Of a DNA stretch of 64,000 nucleotides, positions 33,457 through 42,985 are shown piece after piece. The position numbers were made by a program, and so were the translations under genes. Origin of the DNA: an uncultured Pelagibacteraceae bacterium (GTDB lineage: Bacteria > Pseudomonadota > Alphaproteobacteria > Pelagibacterales > Pelagibacteraceae). The stretch lies in contig CACCOB010000001.1 of assembly GCA_902547535.1 (NCBI GenBank), positions 248,001 through 312,000 of the forward strand. The letters run 5' to 3'. Below the pieces are notes generated by a model that made no database searches, was not told the origin of the DNA, and worked only from the letters and a program-made list of their open reading frames with translations. Position 1 is the first letter of the stretch; each line of letters begins with the position of its first letter.

Positions 33457-35397
33457 TTAATCACTCTTACTTAGATATTCAACAGCTTCGTTTATGTTAG
33501 TTAATTTGTTGGAACATGTTTTGTTTTTACATATTATAACACTAGGTTTTGGATCATTATTTAATTGGTAAACAAATGTAGCAACTCCTAGATATTCCTT
33601 TTGTAAATAAACCTGTATTTTCTTAATAGACTGAGATGTTCCACTGAATGTGAATGATAGGCTATTATCACAAATATCTAGAGTTTTAATAAAGCTAAAC
33701 ATTTGTGAATAATAAGAGTTTAAAACCTGATGAAATGATTTTTTAAGAATCTCATTTCTTTCAGACCATATTTTATCGTTTGTAATTGAATATAATTTAT
33801 TTGAAATTAGCAGATAAACACTATTACCATTTGGTATATTGCTATCATTCAAGTCTAGTGGACTTGCAAACAAATCATTATCTTTAATAATATTTTTCTG
33901 GAACAGCTGCGTTTCTTTATTAAAGAATAATTCCCAAGTATCATTCATTATTTTTATTGATTTTTCTAAAGCTTTTTTGTCAGCATTAACTTCATAAAGT
34001 GTTATCATGAGTAAAGCATAATATACATAGTCCTCAAGAAAAGTTTCTATTTCTTTATTTTCATAACAATGAATAATTTTTTGATGCAATTTTTTATTTA
34101 ATATTTCAATTGTTTCTATCGTGTTACTTTTTAAATCTTCATCGTCTAAATATACTGAAGTTTTGAGGAGAACTTGGAGCATATATGCATTTAAATCAGT
34201 TTGAGATTTATCATCAAAAAATGGTTTTATTCTTTTTCTTCTAATATTAAGTAATTTATTTTTTATTTTTTCTAAGTTATTTTTGTCTTCGTCAGGTATT
34301 AAATTTTTTTCCACCAAAATGTTATTACCTTCAAAATTACCGCTCTCAGAAATTTCATACTTATTTTCTAGTAATTTAATGTCTTCTTTTAAAAGATTTT
34401 TTAACTCTTCATATGACCAAACATAATATTTTCCTTCAACACCTTCGCTATCAGCATCATATGCTGAACCATATAATTCTTCTTTATTTTTAAATTCATT
34501 ATTAAAATATTGAATTGTTTGTAAAAGTTTATTTTTAAAATAATCATTTTTCGTATTTTGATAAAATTTTGTTAAGAGATCGATAAATTGGATATTGTCG
34601 TAAAGCATTTTTTCAAAGTGAGGAATTATCCATTTTTCATCAACAGCATATCTTGAAATTCCTCCTTCAAGTTGATCATAAATACCTTTCGAACAAAGAT
34701 TATTAAGTAAAACTTCAACGGGTTTAAAATAATTTTTATTTTTAGTTTTTAAATAAAAGTAAAACATTGCATCAAATAAATAAAATTGGGGGAACTTTGG
34801 AGCCCCTTTAAAACTTCCGTTATTTTCATCTAAATAATTAATAATTTTTTCAACAAATGGCTCCAAAGGTTGATTTAAAACTGCAGATCTTTGATTAATT
34901 TTTGTAAATATTTCTTTAACTTGTGGTGCTTGAGCTAAAATTTTCTCTCTATTTTCATTATAAACGTTATACACGTTGTTTAAGACTTTTTTAAAGTCAG
35001 GCCTTCCTTGAATTTCCTTCGGTGGAAAGTAAGTGCCACCAGTAAAAGGTACACCATTTTCGTCTAAAAACATTGATAGTGGCCATCCACCCTGTGCCCC
35101 AGTTAATATTGATAAACTTTTTTGAAAGACATAATCTAAGTCTGGTCTTTCCTCTCTATCAACTTTAATATTTATAAACTTTTCGTTCATTAGTTTTGCA
35201 GTTTCTTCATTTTCAAAACTCTCATGAGCCATAACATGACACCAATGGCAGCTTGCATATCCAACGCTTAAAAATATAGGTTTTTTTTCTTTCTTTGCTT
35301 TATCTAAAGTTTCTTTATTCCAAGGAAACCAATCAACAGGATTATCTTTATGTTGTTGAAGATACGGACTTTTTTCGTTTTTTAAAATATTAGACAA
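33457..35397 (-). CDS. DUF255 thioredoxin-domain protein (YyaL/SPATA20-like)
   Basis: A large cytoplasmic protein with an N-terminal thioredoxin-like domain ([11 protein letters not shown], then [17 protein letters not shown] with CxxC near residues 50-53) and an (alpha/alpha)6-barrel C-terminal region ([45 protein letters not shown]). Biochemical role is undefined in the family. I choose a TTG start at 35397, giving [20 protein letters not shown], the family's standard beginning. It sits one base after the HD-protein stop. The ORF-track start at 35451 would add 18 non-homologous residues and a 53 bp overlap. Length 646. Confidence 0.88.
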   Translation of the reverse strand: MSNILKNEKSPYLQQHKDNPVDWFPWNKETLDKAKKEKKPIFLSVGYASCHWCHVMAHESFENEETAKLMNEKFINIKVDREERPDLDYVFQKSLSILTGAQGGWPLSMFLDENGVPFTGGTYFPPKEIQGRPDFKKVLNNVYNVYNENREKILAQAPQVKEIFTKINQRSAVLNQPLEPFVEKIINYLDENNGSFKGAPKFPQFYLFDAMFYFYLKTKNKNYFKPVEVLLNNLCSKGIYDQLEGGISRYAVDEKWIIPHFEKMLYDNIQFIDLLTKFYQNTKNDYFKNKLLQTIQYFNNEFKNKEELYGSAYDADSEGVEGKYYVWSYEELKNLLKEDIKLLENKYEISESGNFEGNNILVEKNLIPDEDKNNLEKIKNKLLNIRRKRIKPFFDDKSQTDLNAYMLQVLLKTSVYLDDEDLKSNTIETIEILNKKLHQKIIHCYENKEIETFLEDYVYYALLMITLYEVNADKKALEKSIKIMNDTWELFFNKETQLFQKNIIKDNDLFASPLDLNDSNIPNGNSVYLLISNKLYSITNDKIWSERNEILKKSFHQVLNSYYSQMFSFIKTLDICDNSLSFTFSGTSQSIKKIQVYLQKEYLGVATFVYQLNNDPKPSVIICKNKTCSNKLTNINEAVEYLSKSD

Positions 35398-35398
35398 T

Positions 35399-35956
35399 TT
35401 AGTGATGGTAGTAAGGTTTTCTAGAAAAAATATTCCTAACCATTGGCTCAAATTCTTTTAAAGTCATTGATTTATAATTTGGATCAAAAGAAGCTTGATC
35501 ATATTTTTCACAGAAATCTATTGTTGCTTGATAATGTTCTGCATTCTTATATTTTTCTCTTGCATTCTTATCCCCACCTAAGTGTTCTGCAGAATAGTAG
35601 GTTTGAAATAGACCATGGTGTAAAATAATCCAGTAAGTTTTTTCTGAAACGTAAGGTCTAATTACTGATGCTGCGTATTGAGAATGATTCATTGGAGCTA
35701 ACTCATCTCCAAGATCATGTAATAATGTTGCCACAACCATTTCCTCGTTTTCTCCATTTTTATATGCTCTTGTTGCAGCTTGTAATGAGTGTTCTAATCT
35801 TGTTATCTGATAGCCTTCAAGTGTAGTAGTTTGTGAAGCTAAATAATCTAAAATTCTATCTGCAGTTTTTCTTTCATATTGACTTTCCAATTTTTCTAAA
35901 AGTTGATAGTCATCTTTAGTACCGTTCTTCATTTCTGTAAAACTTACTTTTTTCAT
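35399..35956 (-). CDS. HD-domain protein of the PhnZ-like type
   Basis: A 185-residue HD-fold metalloprotein. Candidate metal ligands are H56 (RLEHSLQAA), H80-D81 (LLHDLGD), H91 (NHSQYAA) and H113/H114 (ILHHG), with an Asp in the C-terminal DQASFDP region. The H56-to-H80 spacing of 24 matches the H34-H58 spacing of the diiron oxygenase PhnZ, so a mixed-valent diiron oxygenase acting on a phosphonate-type or other hydroxylated substrate is possible. Simple phosphohydrolase activity is the alternative. No phosphonate genes are nearby. It follows purF by 1 base and precedes DUF255. Confidence 0.8.
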   Translation of the reverse strand: MKKVSFTEMKNGTKDDYQLLEKLESQYERKTADRILDYLASQTTTLEGYQITRLEHSLQAATRAYKNGENEEMVVATLLHDLGDELAPMNHSQYAASVIRPYVSEKTYWIILHHGLFQTYYSAEHLGGDKNAREKYKNAEHYQATIDFCEKYDQASFDPNYKSMTLKEFEPMVRNIFSRKPYYHH

Positions 35957-35957
35957 A

Positions 35958-37427
35958 TTAATTATTTGATGCCGTGCTTAATAAGGAAAGTTGAGTTACT
36001 TTATCTTCACCTAGTTCATCAATTATTTTTACAGGGTATTCTCCAGTAAAGTGATGATCTGTTAATTGTGGATAATTTTCATTTCTTTTCTCAAATCCCA
36101 TTCCTAAATATAAACCATTCAAACTTAGGAATTTTAGTGATTTTGCTTTTATAAATTCACAAATTTCTGTTGTTGATTTGTTTGCAGCCAAAAGTTCTTT
36201 TTTAGTTGGTGTGTCGACACCATAAAAATCAGGAAATTTTATTTCTGGGCTTGCTATTCTCACGTGAACTTCTTTTGCACCAGAATCGTATAACATCTTC
36301 ACTATTTTTGACGATGTTGTGCCTCTAACAAGTGAGTCATCAACTAGAATTATTCTTTTATCTTTAATAACAGAAATATTTGGATTTAATTTTAACTTAA
36401 CTCCTAAACTTCTAATTTGTTGAGATGGTTCAATAAAAGTCCTTCCAACATAATGGTTTCTAATTAAACCTAAATCAAATTTTAGTCCTCTTTCTTCAGC
36501 ATATCCCAATGCTGCAGCGTTTCCAGAATCTGGGACTGGTACAACTAAGTCGGCCTCTATTTTATCCTCTTTTGCTAATTGTTGCCCAAAATTCTTTCTG
36601 TATTCATATGCCGTTTTACCGCTTAAGATACTGTCTGGTCTAGAGAAATAAATGTACTCAAACACGCATGGTCTAATTTTTTTTGGAGGGAAAGGTTTAA
36701 TACTTCTTAATTCGTCATTTTCTACATAAACAATCTCTCCATTTTCAACCTCTCTTACAAATTTTGCTCCAATTATATCAAATGCACAAGTTTCAGAAGC
36801 AAGTACATATGAATTTTTCAATTTACCAATTACTAATGGTCTAATTCCGTAGGGATCTCTTACACCTATTAGAGTATTTTGTGTCATCATTACAAGTGCA
36901 TAACCACCTTGAATTTGAAATATAGCATCAATGATTTTATCTATAGTTTTTCCTCTTTTTGATTTAGCAATTAATTGAACAATAGTTTCAGTGTCAGATG
37001 TTGTATAAAATATAGCACCTTCCTGAACTAATTTATTCCTTAAAGTTATAGCATTTGTAAGATTACCATTATGTGCAACACCAATACCACCTGCATTTGT
37101 ATCAGCAAAAAAAGGCTGTACATTCCTTAAAGCAGTTCCACCTGTCGTTGAGTACCGATTATGACCAATTGCATATTTTCCAGGAAGTTTTTTTAAAACT
37201 TTTTCATCGTTAAAGTTATCGCCAACTAACCCAAATCTTTTTTCCGAATGATATTTTTCTCCATCGTATGAAACAATACCACAACCCTCTTGCCCTCTAT
37301 GTTGAAGGGCATGTAAACCTAAAGCTGCAAGGGTAGAAGCATCAGCAGAATTACTTATTCCAAAAACCGCACACTCTTCCTTGATTTTAGGATCATATAT
37401 CTTGAACTTTTTCTTTAGTTTCTTCAT
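35958..37427 (-). CDS. purF: Amidophosphoribosyltransferase
   Basis: First committed enzyme of purine synthesis, forming phosphoribosylamine from PRPP and glutamine. The N-terminal nucleophile Cys19 follows an 18-residue propeptide (KIKEE|CAVFGI), and the PRPP-binding loop IILVDDSLVRGTT lies near residue 357. Of the four Cys that bind the Fe-S cluster in the Bacillus-type enzyme, only the one in RPCVFEYIYF is recognisable; PDFYGVDTP and DHHFTGEYP lack the others, so no cluster is expected. The start overlaps cvpA by 35 bp, and the order cvpA-purF is a familiar one. Confidence 0.96.
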   Translation of the reverse strand: MKKLKKKFKIYDPKIKEECAVFGISNSADASTLAALGLHALQHRGQEGCGIVSYDGEKYHSEKRFGLVGDNFNDEKVLKKLPGKYAIGHNRYSTTGGTALRNVQPFFADTNAGGIGVAHNGNLTNAITLRNKLVQEGAIFYTTSDTETIVQLIAKSKRGKTIDKIIDAIFQIQGGYALVMMTQNTLIGVRDPYGIRPLVIGKLKNSYVLASETCAFDIIGAKFVREVENGEIVYVENDELRSIKPFPPKKIRPCVFEYIYFSRPDSILSGKTAYEYRKNFGQQLAKEDKIEADLVVPVPDSGNAAALGYAEERGLKFDLGLIRNHYVGRTFIEPSQQIRSLGVKLKLNPNISVIKDKRIILVDDSLVRGTTSSKIVKMLYDSGAKEVHVRIASPEIKFPDFYGVDTPTKKELLAANKSTTEICEFIKAKSLKFLSLNGLYLGMGFEKRNENYPQLTDHHFTGEYPVKIIDELGEDKVTQLSLLSTASNN

Positions 37428-37935
37428 ATTCTTTTTTATCAGGAAATTCTTTTATAAGATAGTTACTGCCTTTTTCAACCCATGCATATGTAAAAGCATC
37501 ACCTAAATTAATTGGCCATTTTTTGTGGTTATAGATGATATTTATAGTTGTATAAATACATACAACTATAACGTAAGCCCTGATAAATCCAAAAAAGAAA
37601 CCAAAGATTCTATCTAGATTTCCTAATCCAGAGTAGGTGACTGCTCTGTTAATTCCTTTATTTATTAATAAAATTAAAAATATAATTATTACGAATAATC
37701 CTATACCAACTGCTATATCAATGACATACTCACTATCAATTATATCCTCAAAATATGGCTTTACTTTTGGAAATAGAAATAGAGTAACAACATATGCTAA
37801 AAGCCATTTAGAAGCTGACAAAATGCTCAATAAAAAACCTTTTTTTGTACATGTCATCAAGGATAGTACTGTGAAAACTAAATAAACAATATCAAAGGTA
37901 TATAGTTCAGTAAAAAAATCTTTTACAACTTCCAT
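37393..37935 (-). CDS. cvpA: CvpA-family membrane protein
   Basis: A 180-residue inner-membrane protein with four hydrophobic helices and the CvpA-type TFDIVYLVFTVLSLMTCTKKGF start. The central NKGINRAVTYSGLGNLDRIFGFFFGFIRAYVIV segment near residue 90 is the family signature. CvpA homologues are linked to purine-dependent colicin V production and envelope stress, with no known enzyme activity. It directly precedes purF with overlapping frames, the classical arrangement. Confidence 0.9.
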   Translation of the reverse strand: MEVVKDFFTELYTFDIVYLVFTVLSLMTCTKKGFLLSILSASKWLLAYVVTLFLFPKVKPYFEDIIDSEYVIDIAVGIGLFVIIIFLILLINKGINRAVTYSGLGNLDRIFGFFFGFIRAYVIVVCIYTTINIIYNHKKWPINLGDAFTYAWVEKGSNYLIKEFPDKKEYEETKEKVQDI

Positions 37936-37938
37936 TAA

Positions 37939-40311
37939 TTACTTAATCTTAAAAGGTTTGATTACTAAAAGTAAAGATGGCAATAATGTTAAAACTGATA
38001 TCATAGCCAATAGCATTGCTAACCCAGTGAAGACACCAAAATATATAGTTGGTATAAAATTAGATAAAACCAAAATAGAAAACCCAAATACAATTGTTAT
38101 AGATGTATTTAGTATCGCCACTCCTACTGTCGAATGGCAATATTTAAGTGTTTTATTGTAATCTTTTATTTTAGTCAGTTCCTCCCTAAATCTATAAATA
38201 TAATGAATACTATTATCTACAGCAATACCAATCGTGATAGCGGCAATTGTAATTGTCATCATATCCAAAGGGATGCCAGCTAAACCAATTATTCCCAGAA
38301 TAAAAAAAGCCGCAATAAAATTAGGTATTACACCAATTAGTGAAATTTTAATATTTCTAAAAAGAATTAAAAACATAACAAATATTCCAACCATTACAAA
38401 TCCAAGTGTTAAGATTTGAGATTTAAATAAACTTTGAAGTAAATTGTTGAACAATATAAGTACACCTCCAAGTTTAAATTCATCTTTACTGATATTTAAT
38501 TTATTTTCTAAATCAAAATTAATTTGATTAATTAAATCATTTCTTCTCAATCCATCTAAAGAATCTTTTATTCTTAAACTTATTCGAGCTTCAGAATTTT
38601 TTATAGATATATATGGGTCCACTATTTCTTTTTTTATATTATCTGGAATTTTAGTATACAGAACTCCCATTTCCAAAGTTCCAAGTGGTTTATTATTATT
38701 TAATTTTGTTGCAACTTCAATTATTGATGAAAACGATAAAACTTTACCAACAGCATCAATATTATCTAAATAATTGTGAACTTGAGTTATTCTATTAATT
38801 TTATCTTTTGTAAACCAATATTTATTGTCATTTTCATCCTCATCACCCCAATCATTCTCACTATCAGTTTCTTCATCTTCATCTTTTGGAAATTTTAAAA
38901 TTACCTCTAAGGGAGTTGTTCCACCCAGCTTTTCATCTATTAACTTCATGCCTTTATAAATCTCAGTATTTTTATTAAAGTAATTGATGAAACTATTTTC
39001 AACTTCTAATCTTGAGATACCAGATATGCTTAAAAATATAATAATCACCGTTAAACTAAATATGTAGTTTTTATTTTTAATTGATAATAGTCCTAGATAT
39101 CTTGTTATTTTTGATTCCTTTTCTTCAGTTAATCGAACATTTGAGTTTTGAACAAAACTTAATAATGTAGGAAGAAGTGTGAATGTAACTGTTAATGAGG
39201 TTATCAGTCCAAAAGTCATCATCCATCCAAAGTCTATAATTGGTTTTATATCACTAAAAATTAATGACATAAAAGCACATATCGTTGTTAAGACAGTATA
39301 AAATATTGGCCAAATCATTTTTCTTGTTGTCAAAATTAAAATTTCAAATTTTTTCTTTTCTGGAAACTGCTTATTCAATTGTAAAAATCTAGTACTCATG
39401 TGAATATTCATTGCCATTGTAAGAATTAACATTAAAGCGATAAAGTTTGATGAAATTACTGTAACTTTCCACCCAACCAAACCCAGAAAACCTGTCATAA
39501 ATACAACTGAAAAGAAACAGCTACTGATCGGAATCATTATCCAAATTATATTTCTGAATACATACCAAAGTGTTAAGATTATAAAAAGTAATACCCCAAT
39601 TCCAAATGTAACAATGTCATTTTTAATAAAAGTCATCATGTCATCTGCTATCATTGGAATACCCCCAAGATAAATCTGTGTATTTTGATTATGATTTTTT
39701 ATGACTTCTCTAATTTCTAAAATATTTCGATGTCGCTCTTTTTTAATTTTATCTTTATAATCCTCTAATTCTTTATCGGTCTTTATCTCTTTATCTGTCT
39801 TATTTGGTTTTATATATATAATGATACCACTTGTTTTTCCGTCCTCGCTAATCACAAAATTTTTAAATACTGGACTATTTAAGATTTCATTAAATCCACG
39901 TTCTTTATCTATATTCTTACTTGTTAAAGTTTTAAAATTTTGAATACGTTCAATTAAACTATCATCTGTTGCTTCTAATAAAGGAATATCTAAAAGTGTA
40001 ATAACATTATAAACCCAGTTTAATGATTTTAACTCATTTTTTAATTTAGAAAGATTTTTAATTGAGTCCTGTGAATTCATTTTACTTTTTGGGGAGTAGG
40101 TGAGTACTAGAAATTCTTTAGCACCGTATCTATCATTTATCTCGTTTAAATATTCAAGATCTGGGTCATTTTCTAGTAATAACGTTTCTGAACTCGCGTC
40201 TAACCTGAAGTCTTTAGAAAAGTAAAAAGCAATAAATAAAATAAGCAACAGTATAGAGAAAATTAACCTAGGTTTTTCTAAAACATTTTTTTGATAAAAA
40301 TTAGCTAACAT
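37939..40311 (-). CDS. MMPL/RND-family transporter
   Basis: A 790-residue RND-superfamily membrane protein with 12 predicted helices and two large periplasmic loops, arranged as two homologous halves (sterol-sensing-like blocks around residues 220-380 and 620-780). Landmarks are GIGVLLFIILTLWYVFRN near residue 237 and IGIAVDNSIHYIYRFREEL near 695, the canonical Asp-containing helix 10 motif. The first loop region contains a DEDEETDSENDWGDEDEND-like acidic stretch. Relatives move lipids or hydrophobic molecules to the outer membrane. It is separated from cvpA by 3 bases. Confidence 0.9.
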   Translation of the reverse strand: MLANFYQKNVLEKPRLIFSILLLILFIAFYFSKDFRLDASSETLLLENDPDLEYLNEINDRYGAKEFLVLTYSPKSKMNSQDSIKNLSKLKNELKSLNWVYNVITLLDIPLLEATDDSLIERIQNFKTLTSKNIDKERGFNEILNSPVFKNFVISEDGKTSGIIIYIKPNKTDKEIKTDKELEDYKDKIKKERHRNILEIREVIKNHNQNTQIYLGGIPMIADDMMTFIKNDIVTFGIGVLLFIILTLWYVFRNIIWIMIPISSCFFSVVFMTGFLGLVGWKVTVISSNFIALMLILTMAMNIHMSTRFLQLNKQFPEKKKFEILILTTRKMIWPIFYTVLTTICAFMSLIFSDIKPIIDFGWMMTFGLITSLTVTFTLLPTLLSFVQNSNVRLTEEKESKITRYLGLLSIKNKNYIFSLTVIIIFLSISGISRLEVENSFINYFNKNTEIYKGMKLIDEKLGGTTPLEVILKFPKDEDEETDSENDWGDEDENDNKYWFTKDKINRITQVHNYLDNIDAVGKVLSFSSIIEVATKLNNNKPLGTLEMGVLYTKIPDNIKKEIVDPYISIKNSEARISLRIKDSLDGLRRNDLINQINFDLENKLNISKDEFKLGGVLILFNNLLQSLFKSQILTLGFVMVGIFVMFLILFRNIKISLIGVIPNFIAAFFILGIIGLAGIPLDMMTITIAAITIGIAVDNSIHYIYRFREELTKIKDYNKTLKYCHSTVGVAILNTSITIVFGFSILVLSNFIPTIYFGVFTGLAMLLAMISVLTLLPSLLLVIKPFKIK

Positions 40312-40336
40312 TGGATATTAGCTTTTATAATTTAAA

Positions 40337-41752
40337 TTAATTATTTTGAATATCTTTAAATTTTGTAAACATTTCCTCAAATTCAAGCATTATAGTGCCT
40401 GTTGGACCATGCCTTTGCTTAAGTATTAGAAGTTCAGCTAAATGTGAAATTTCATTCATTTTTGCCTGCCATTCAGCATGTTCAACAGTCGCAGGTCTTG
40501 GTTCTTTATTTTTTAAATAATATGATTCTCTAAAAACAAACATTACAACATCAGCGTCTTGCTCTATTGAGCCAGACTCTCTTAGATCTGAAAGTAAAGG
40601 TTTTTTGTCATCTCTTTGCTCAACAGCCCTTGATAGTTGTGAAAGAGCCAATACAGGAACTGATAATTCTTTGGCAAGCGCTTTTAAACCTTGAGTGATC
40701 TCTGAAATTTCCTGAACACGTCCATCTTTAATATTTGTGCCTTTCATTAACTGAATATAGTCAATAACAATAAGATCTAACCCATGTATTCTTTTTATTC
40801 TTCTAGCTCTATTGCTTAAAGCTGCAATTGATATTGCTGGTGTTTCATCAATATATAATGGCAGTTCAGCAATATTTTTTGAAGTATCTATAAATTTATC
40901 AAATTGCTCCTCAGATATTTTCCCTCTTCTAATATCGTTAGATTTAATCCTTGATTGCTCTGCAAGTATTCTTGTTGACAGTTGTTCAGATGACATTTCC
41001 AATGAAAAGAAAGCTACACATGATTTCTCTCCCTTATCTTGAATATTTTTAGCTGCATGAAACGCAATATTTGTTGCTAATGCTGTTTTACCCATAGAAG
41101 GTCTTCCTGCAATAATTATCAAATCTGATTTATGCATACCTCCCAATCTGTCATCTAAATCTCTAAAACCAGAAGGAACACCAACAATTCCCTCTTCATT
41201 TTTATATGCATTAGAAGCCATTTCAATTGTTTGTCTTACAGCTTCATCAAATTTTACAATTGAGGAATTAAATGATCCTTTTTCAGCTAGATCAAAAAGC
41301 GATTTTTCAAAACTTTGAATAATTTGTTGTCCATCATTCTCAAGATCATTAAGTTTAGCAATATCAACGATGTTATCAGAAATTTTTATAAGTTCTCTTT
41401 TTACATACAAATCATAAATTATTTTGGAATATTCAATACTCTGTCTTGAAGATGTTGAAAATTTAGTAATTTTAACAAGATATTCAGGAATATTAAGCTC
41501 ATCTTTTTCGTTTTCAAAATGATTTTTTAAAGTAATTGGGTTAGCAAGCATACCCTTATAAATTAAGCTCTCAATTGCATTAAAGATTTTTTGATGCATT
41601 GGATCATAAAAATTTTTACTAGAAATTATCAAGCTAATTTCGTCGAATATTTCATTAGACAACAAAATGGAGCCAATAATTGATTGTTCGGCTTCTATAT
41701 TATTAGGCAGTTCATCTAGTTTGTTTTTAACTATGTTTAAAGATTTTGACAC
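40337..41752 (-). CDS. dnaB: Replicative DNA helicase DnaB
   Basis: Hexameric replication-fork helicase (471 residues). The N-terminal DnaB domain starts LPNNIEAEQSIIGSILL, and the RecA-like motor domain contains the Walker A IIAGRPSMGKTALATN, Walker B-like LDLIVIDYIQLM and the ALSQLSRAVEQRDDKKPLLSDLRESGSIEQDADVV region. The start is a GTG at 41752 with a weak AGG ahead. It lies 67 bases downstream of rplI in the conserved rpsF-rpsR-rplI-dnaB order of many bacteria. Confidence 0.97.
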   Translation of the reverse strand: MSKSLNIVKNKLDELPNNIEAEQSIIGSILLSNEIFDEISLIISSKNFYDPMHQKIFNAIESLIYKGMLANPITLKNHFENEKDELNIPEYLVKITKFSTSSRQSIEYSKIIYDLYVKRELIKISDNIVDIAKLNDLENDGQQIIQSFEKSLFDLAEKGSFNSSIVKFDEAVRQTIEMASNAYKNEEGIVGVPSGFRDLDDRLGGMHKSDLIIIAGRPSMGKTALATNIAFHAAKNIQDKGEKSCVAFFSLEMSSEQLSTRILAEQSRIKSNDIRRGKISEEQFDKFIDTSKNIAELPLYIDETPAISIAALSNRARRIKRIHGLDLIVIDYIQLMKGTNIKDGRVQEISEITQGLKALAKELSVPVLALSQLSRAVEQRDDKKPLLSDLRESGSIEQDADVVMFVFRESYYLKNKEPRPATVEHAEWQAKMNEISHLAELLILKQRHGPTGTIMLEFEEMFTKFKDIQNN

Positions 41753-41819
41753 AACCTATGTTTATAAGACCGAATTATAAATTCAAACATTTAATACTCT
41801 TGGGGAAAATTGTGTATAA

Positions 41820-42278
41820 TTATTTTACTTCTTGCTGAGCAACAGTTTTAATTACAATCTGAGTTTGAACCTCAGGATGGAGATTAATTAAAACATCAAA
41901 GTTACCAATAGATTTTATTTCTTTTGAAGGTTGTATTAAAGATGGATTAATTTTTACTTGATCAACATCTTCTAAAATTTTTGAAATTTCTGTTGGTTTA
42001 ACAGATCCATAAAGTTCTTGATTCTCAGTACTTAATTTATGAACTACATATTCTTTATTTTTAATTTTATCATGTATTATTTTAGCTTCTTTTTTTTTGT
42101 CTTGATCTTTTTTACCTAAATCATTTTTAATTTTTTCTACTTCTTTGATATTTTCTTTTGAAGCAAATAAAGCTTTTTTCTTTGATATAAGATAATTTCT
42201 AGCAAATCCTCTTTTGACATCAATTATTTCTCCAATTGATCCAACTTTTCTTACATTTTCTAACAAAATAACTTTCAT
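41820..42278 (-). CDS. rplI: 50S ribosomal protein L9
   Basis: Large-subunit protein L9 (152 residues), with the invariant N-terminal domain MKVILLENVRKVGSIGEIIDVKRGFARNYLI, a long charged connecting helix and a C-terminal RNA-binding domain. It follows rpsR with 1 base between and is the last gene of the S6-S18-L9 operon. The 67 bases after it carry no clear terminator, so dnaB may be partly co-transcribed. Confidence 0.98.
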   Translation of the reverse strand: MKVILLENVRKVGSIGEIIDVKRGFARNYLISKKKALFASKENIKEVEKIKNDLGKKDQDKKKEAKIIHDKIKNKEYVVHKLSTENQELYGSVKPTEISKILEDVDQVKINPSLIQPSKEIKSIGNFDVLINLHPEVQTQIVIKTVAQQEVK

Positions 42279-42279
42279 A

Positions 42280-42549
42280 CTATAATAATGCCAAATTTCT
42301 TGCTCTTTTGATTGATAACGATAATTCTCTTTGTTTTTTTTGACTTACGGAAGTAATTCTTGAAGGTAAAATTTTCCCATTTTCTGAAGTATATTTCTTT
42401 AATAATTTTATATTTTTATAATCTACAACAGGGGCACCTTTACCAGAAAGAGGACATTTTTTTTTAAATTTATATTTTTGATTCTGAAAAATACTAAGTT
42501 TAGCAAAATTACTTTGTTTAGGTTTTTTTTTATTATTTCTTTTTTTCAT
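42280..42549 (-). CDS. rpsR: 30S ribosomal protein S18
   Basis: Small-subunit protein S18 (89 residues). The conserved core is [58 protein letters not shown], preceded by a Lys/Asn-rich extension typical of AT-rich genomes. It pairs with S6 on the ribosome. It lies 7 bases after rpsF and 1 base before rplI. Confidence 0.98.
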   Translation of the reverse strand: MKKRNNKKKPKQSNFAKLSIFQNQKYKFKKKCPLSGKGAPVVDYKNIKLLKKYTSENGKILPSRITSVSQKKQRELSLSIKRARNLALL

Positions 42550-42556
42550 TTTTTAA

Positions 42557-42901
42557 TTATTTTTTTAAATCTTCTTTGTTGTCGTTGTTTTTAAAATAAT
42601 CTGTATCCAAATCAAATTTTTTAACTTTCACAGTTAAATATCTCAGTAAATTTTTGTCAATTTTTTCATTTTTTTCAAGTTCTGCTATTATCTTCCCATC
42701 AGCCTTAATCTTAAAATGAATGTAATTACCTTTTTTATTTTTTTTTATTAAGTAAGACATATTCATTAAACCCCAATTTTCGATCTTAACAATATCTCCT
42801 TCAAACTTTTCAACAATTTTGGAATATTTTTCCTCAATTTGTTTAATTTGGGTAGGACTAACGTCCTGTCTAGCAATTATAGTGTGCTCATATAAGTTCA
42901 T
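42557..42901 (-). CDS. rpsF: 30S ribosomal protein S6
   Basis: Small-subunit protein S6 (114 residues) beginning NLYEHTIIARQDVSPTQIKQIEEKY with the family's beta-alpha-beta-beta core and a charged C-terminal tail (KNNDNKEDLKK). First gene of the minus-strand ribosomal operon. It is divergent from fabD with 84 bases between starts (42902-42985). I looked there for the S6:S18 leader RNA motif and did not find a convincing one. Confidence 0.98.
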   Translation of the reverse strand: MNLYEHTIIARQDVSPTQIKQIEEKYSKIVEKFEGDIVKIENWGLMNMSYLIKKNKKGNYIHFKIKADGKIIAELEKNEKIDKNLLRYLTVKVKKFDLDTDYFKNNDNKEDLKK

Positions 42902-42985
42902 AATAATTCTTTCAAAAAAGAGAGGATATACTATTATAATTTTTTAATTACAATATAAAAAACAAGATTTTTACTAATATTTTCT

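Noticed and set aside
33457-35451. ORF-track start at 35451 for the DUF255 gene
   Set aside because: It would overlap the HD gene by 53 bp and add residues before the family-standard N-terminus; TTG at 35397 fits better.
41753-41819. tRNA or small RNA gene between dnaB and rplI
   Set aside because: 67 bases without any cloverleaf or strong hairpin; best explained as leader sequence.
42902-42985. S6:S18 autoregulatory leader RNA upstream of rpsF
   Set aside because: I could not find a stem with the expected conserved bulge in the 84-base spacer.
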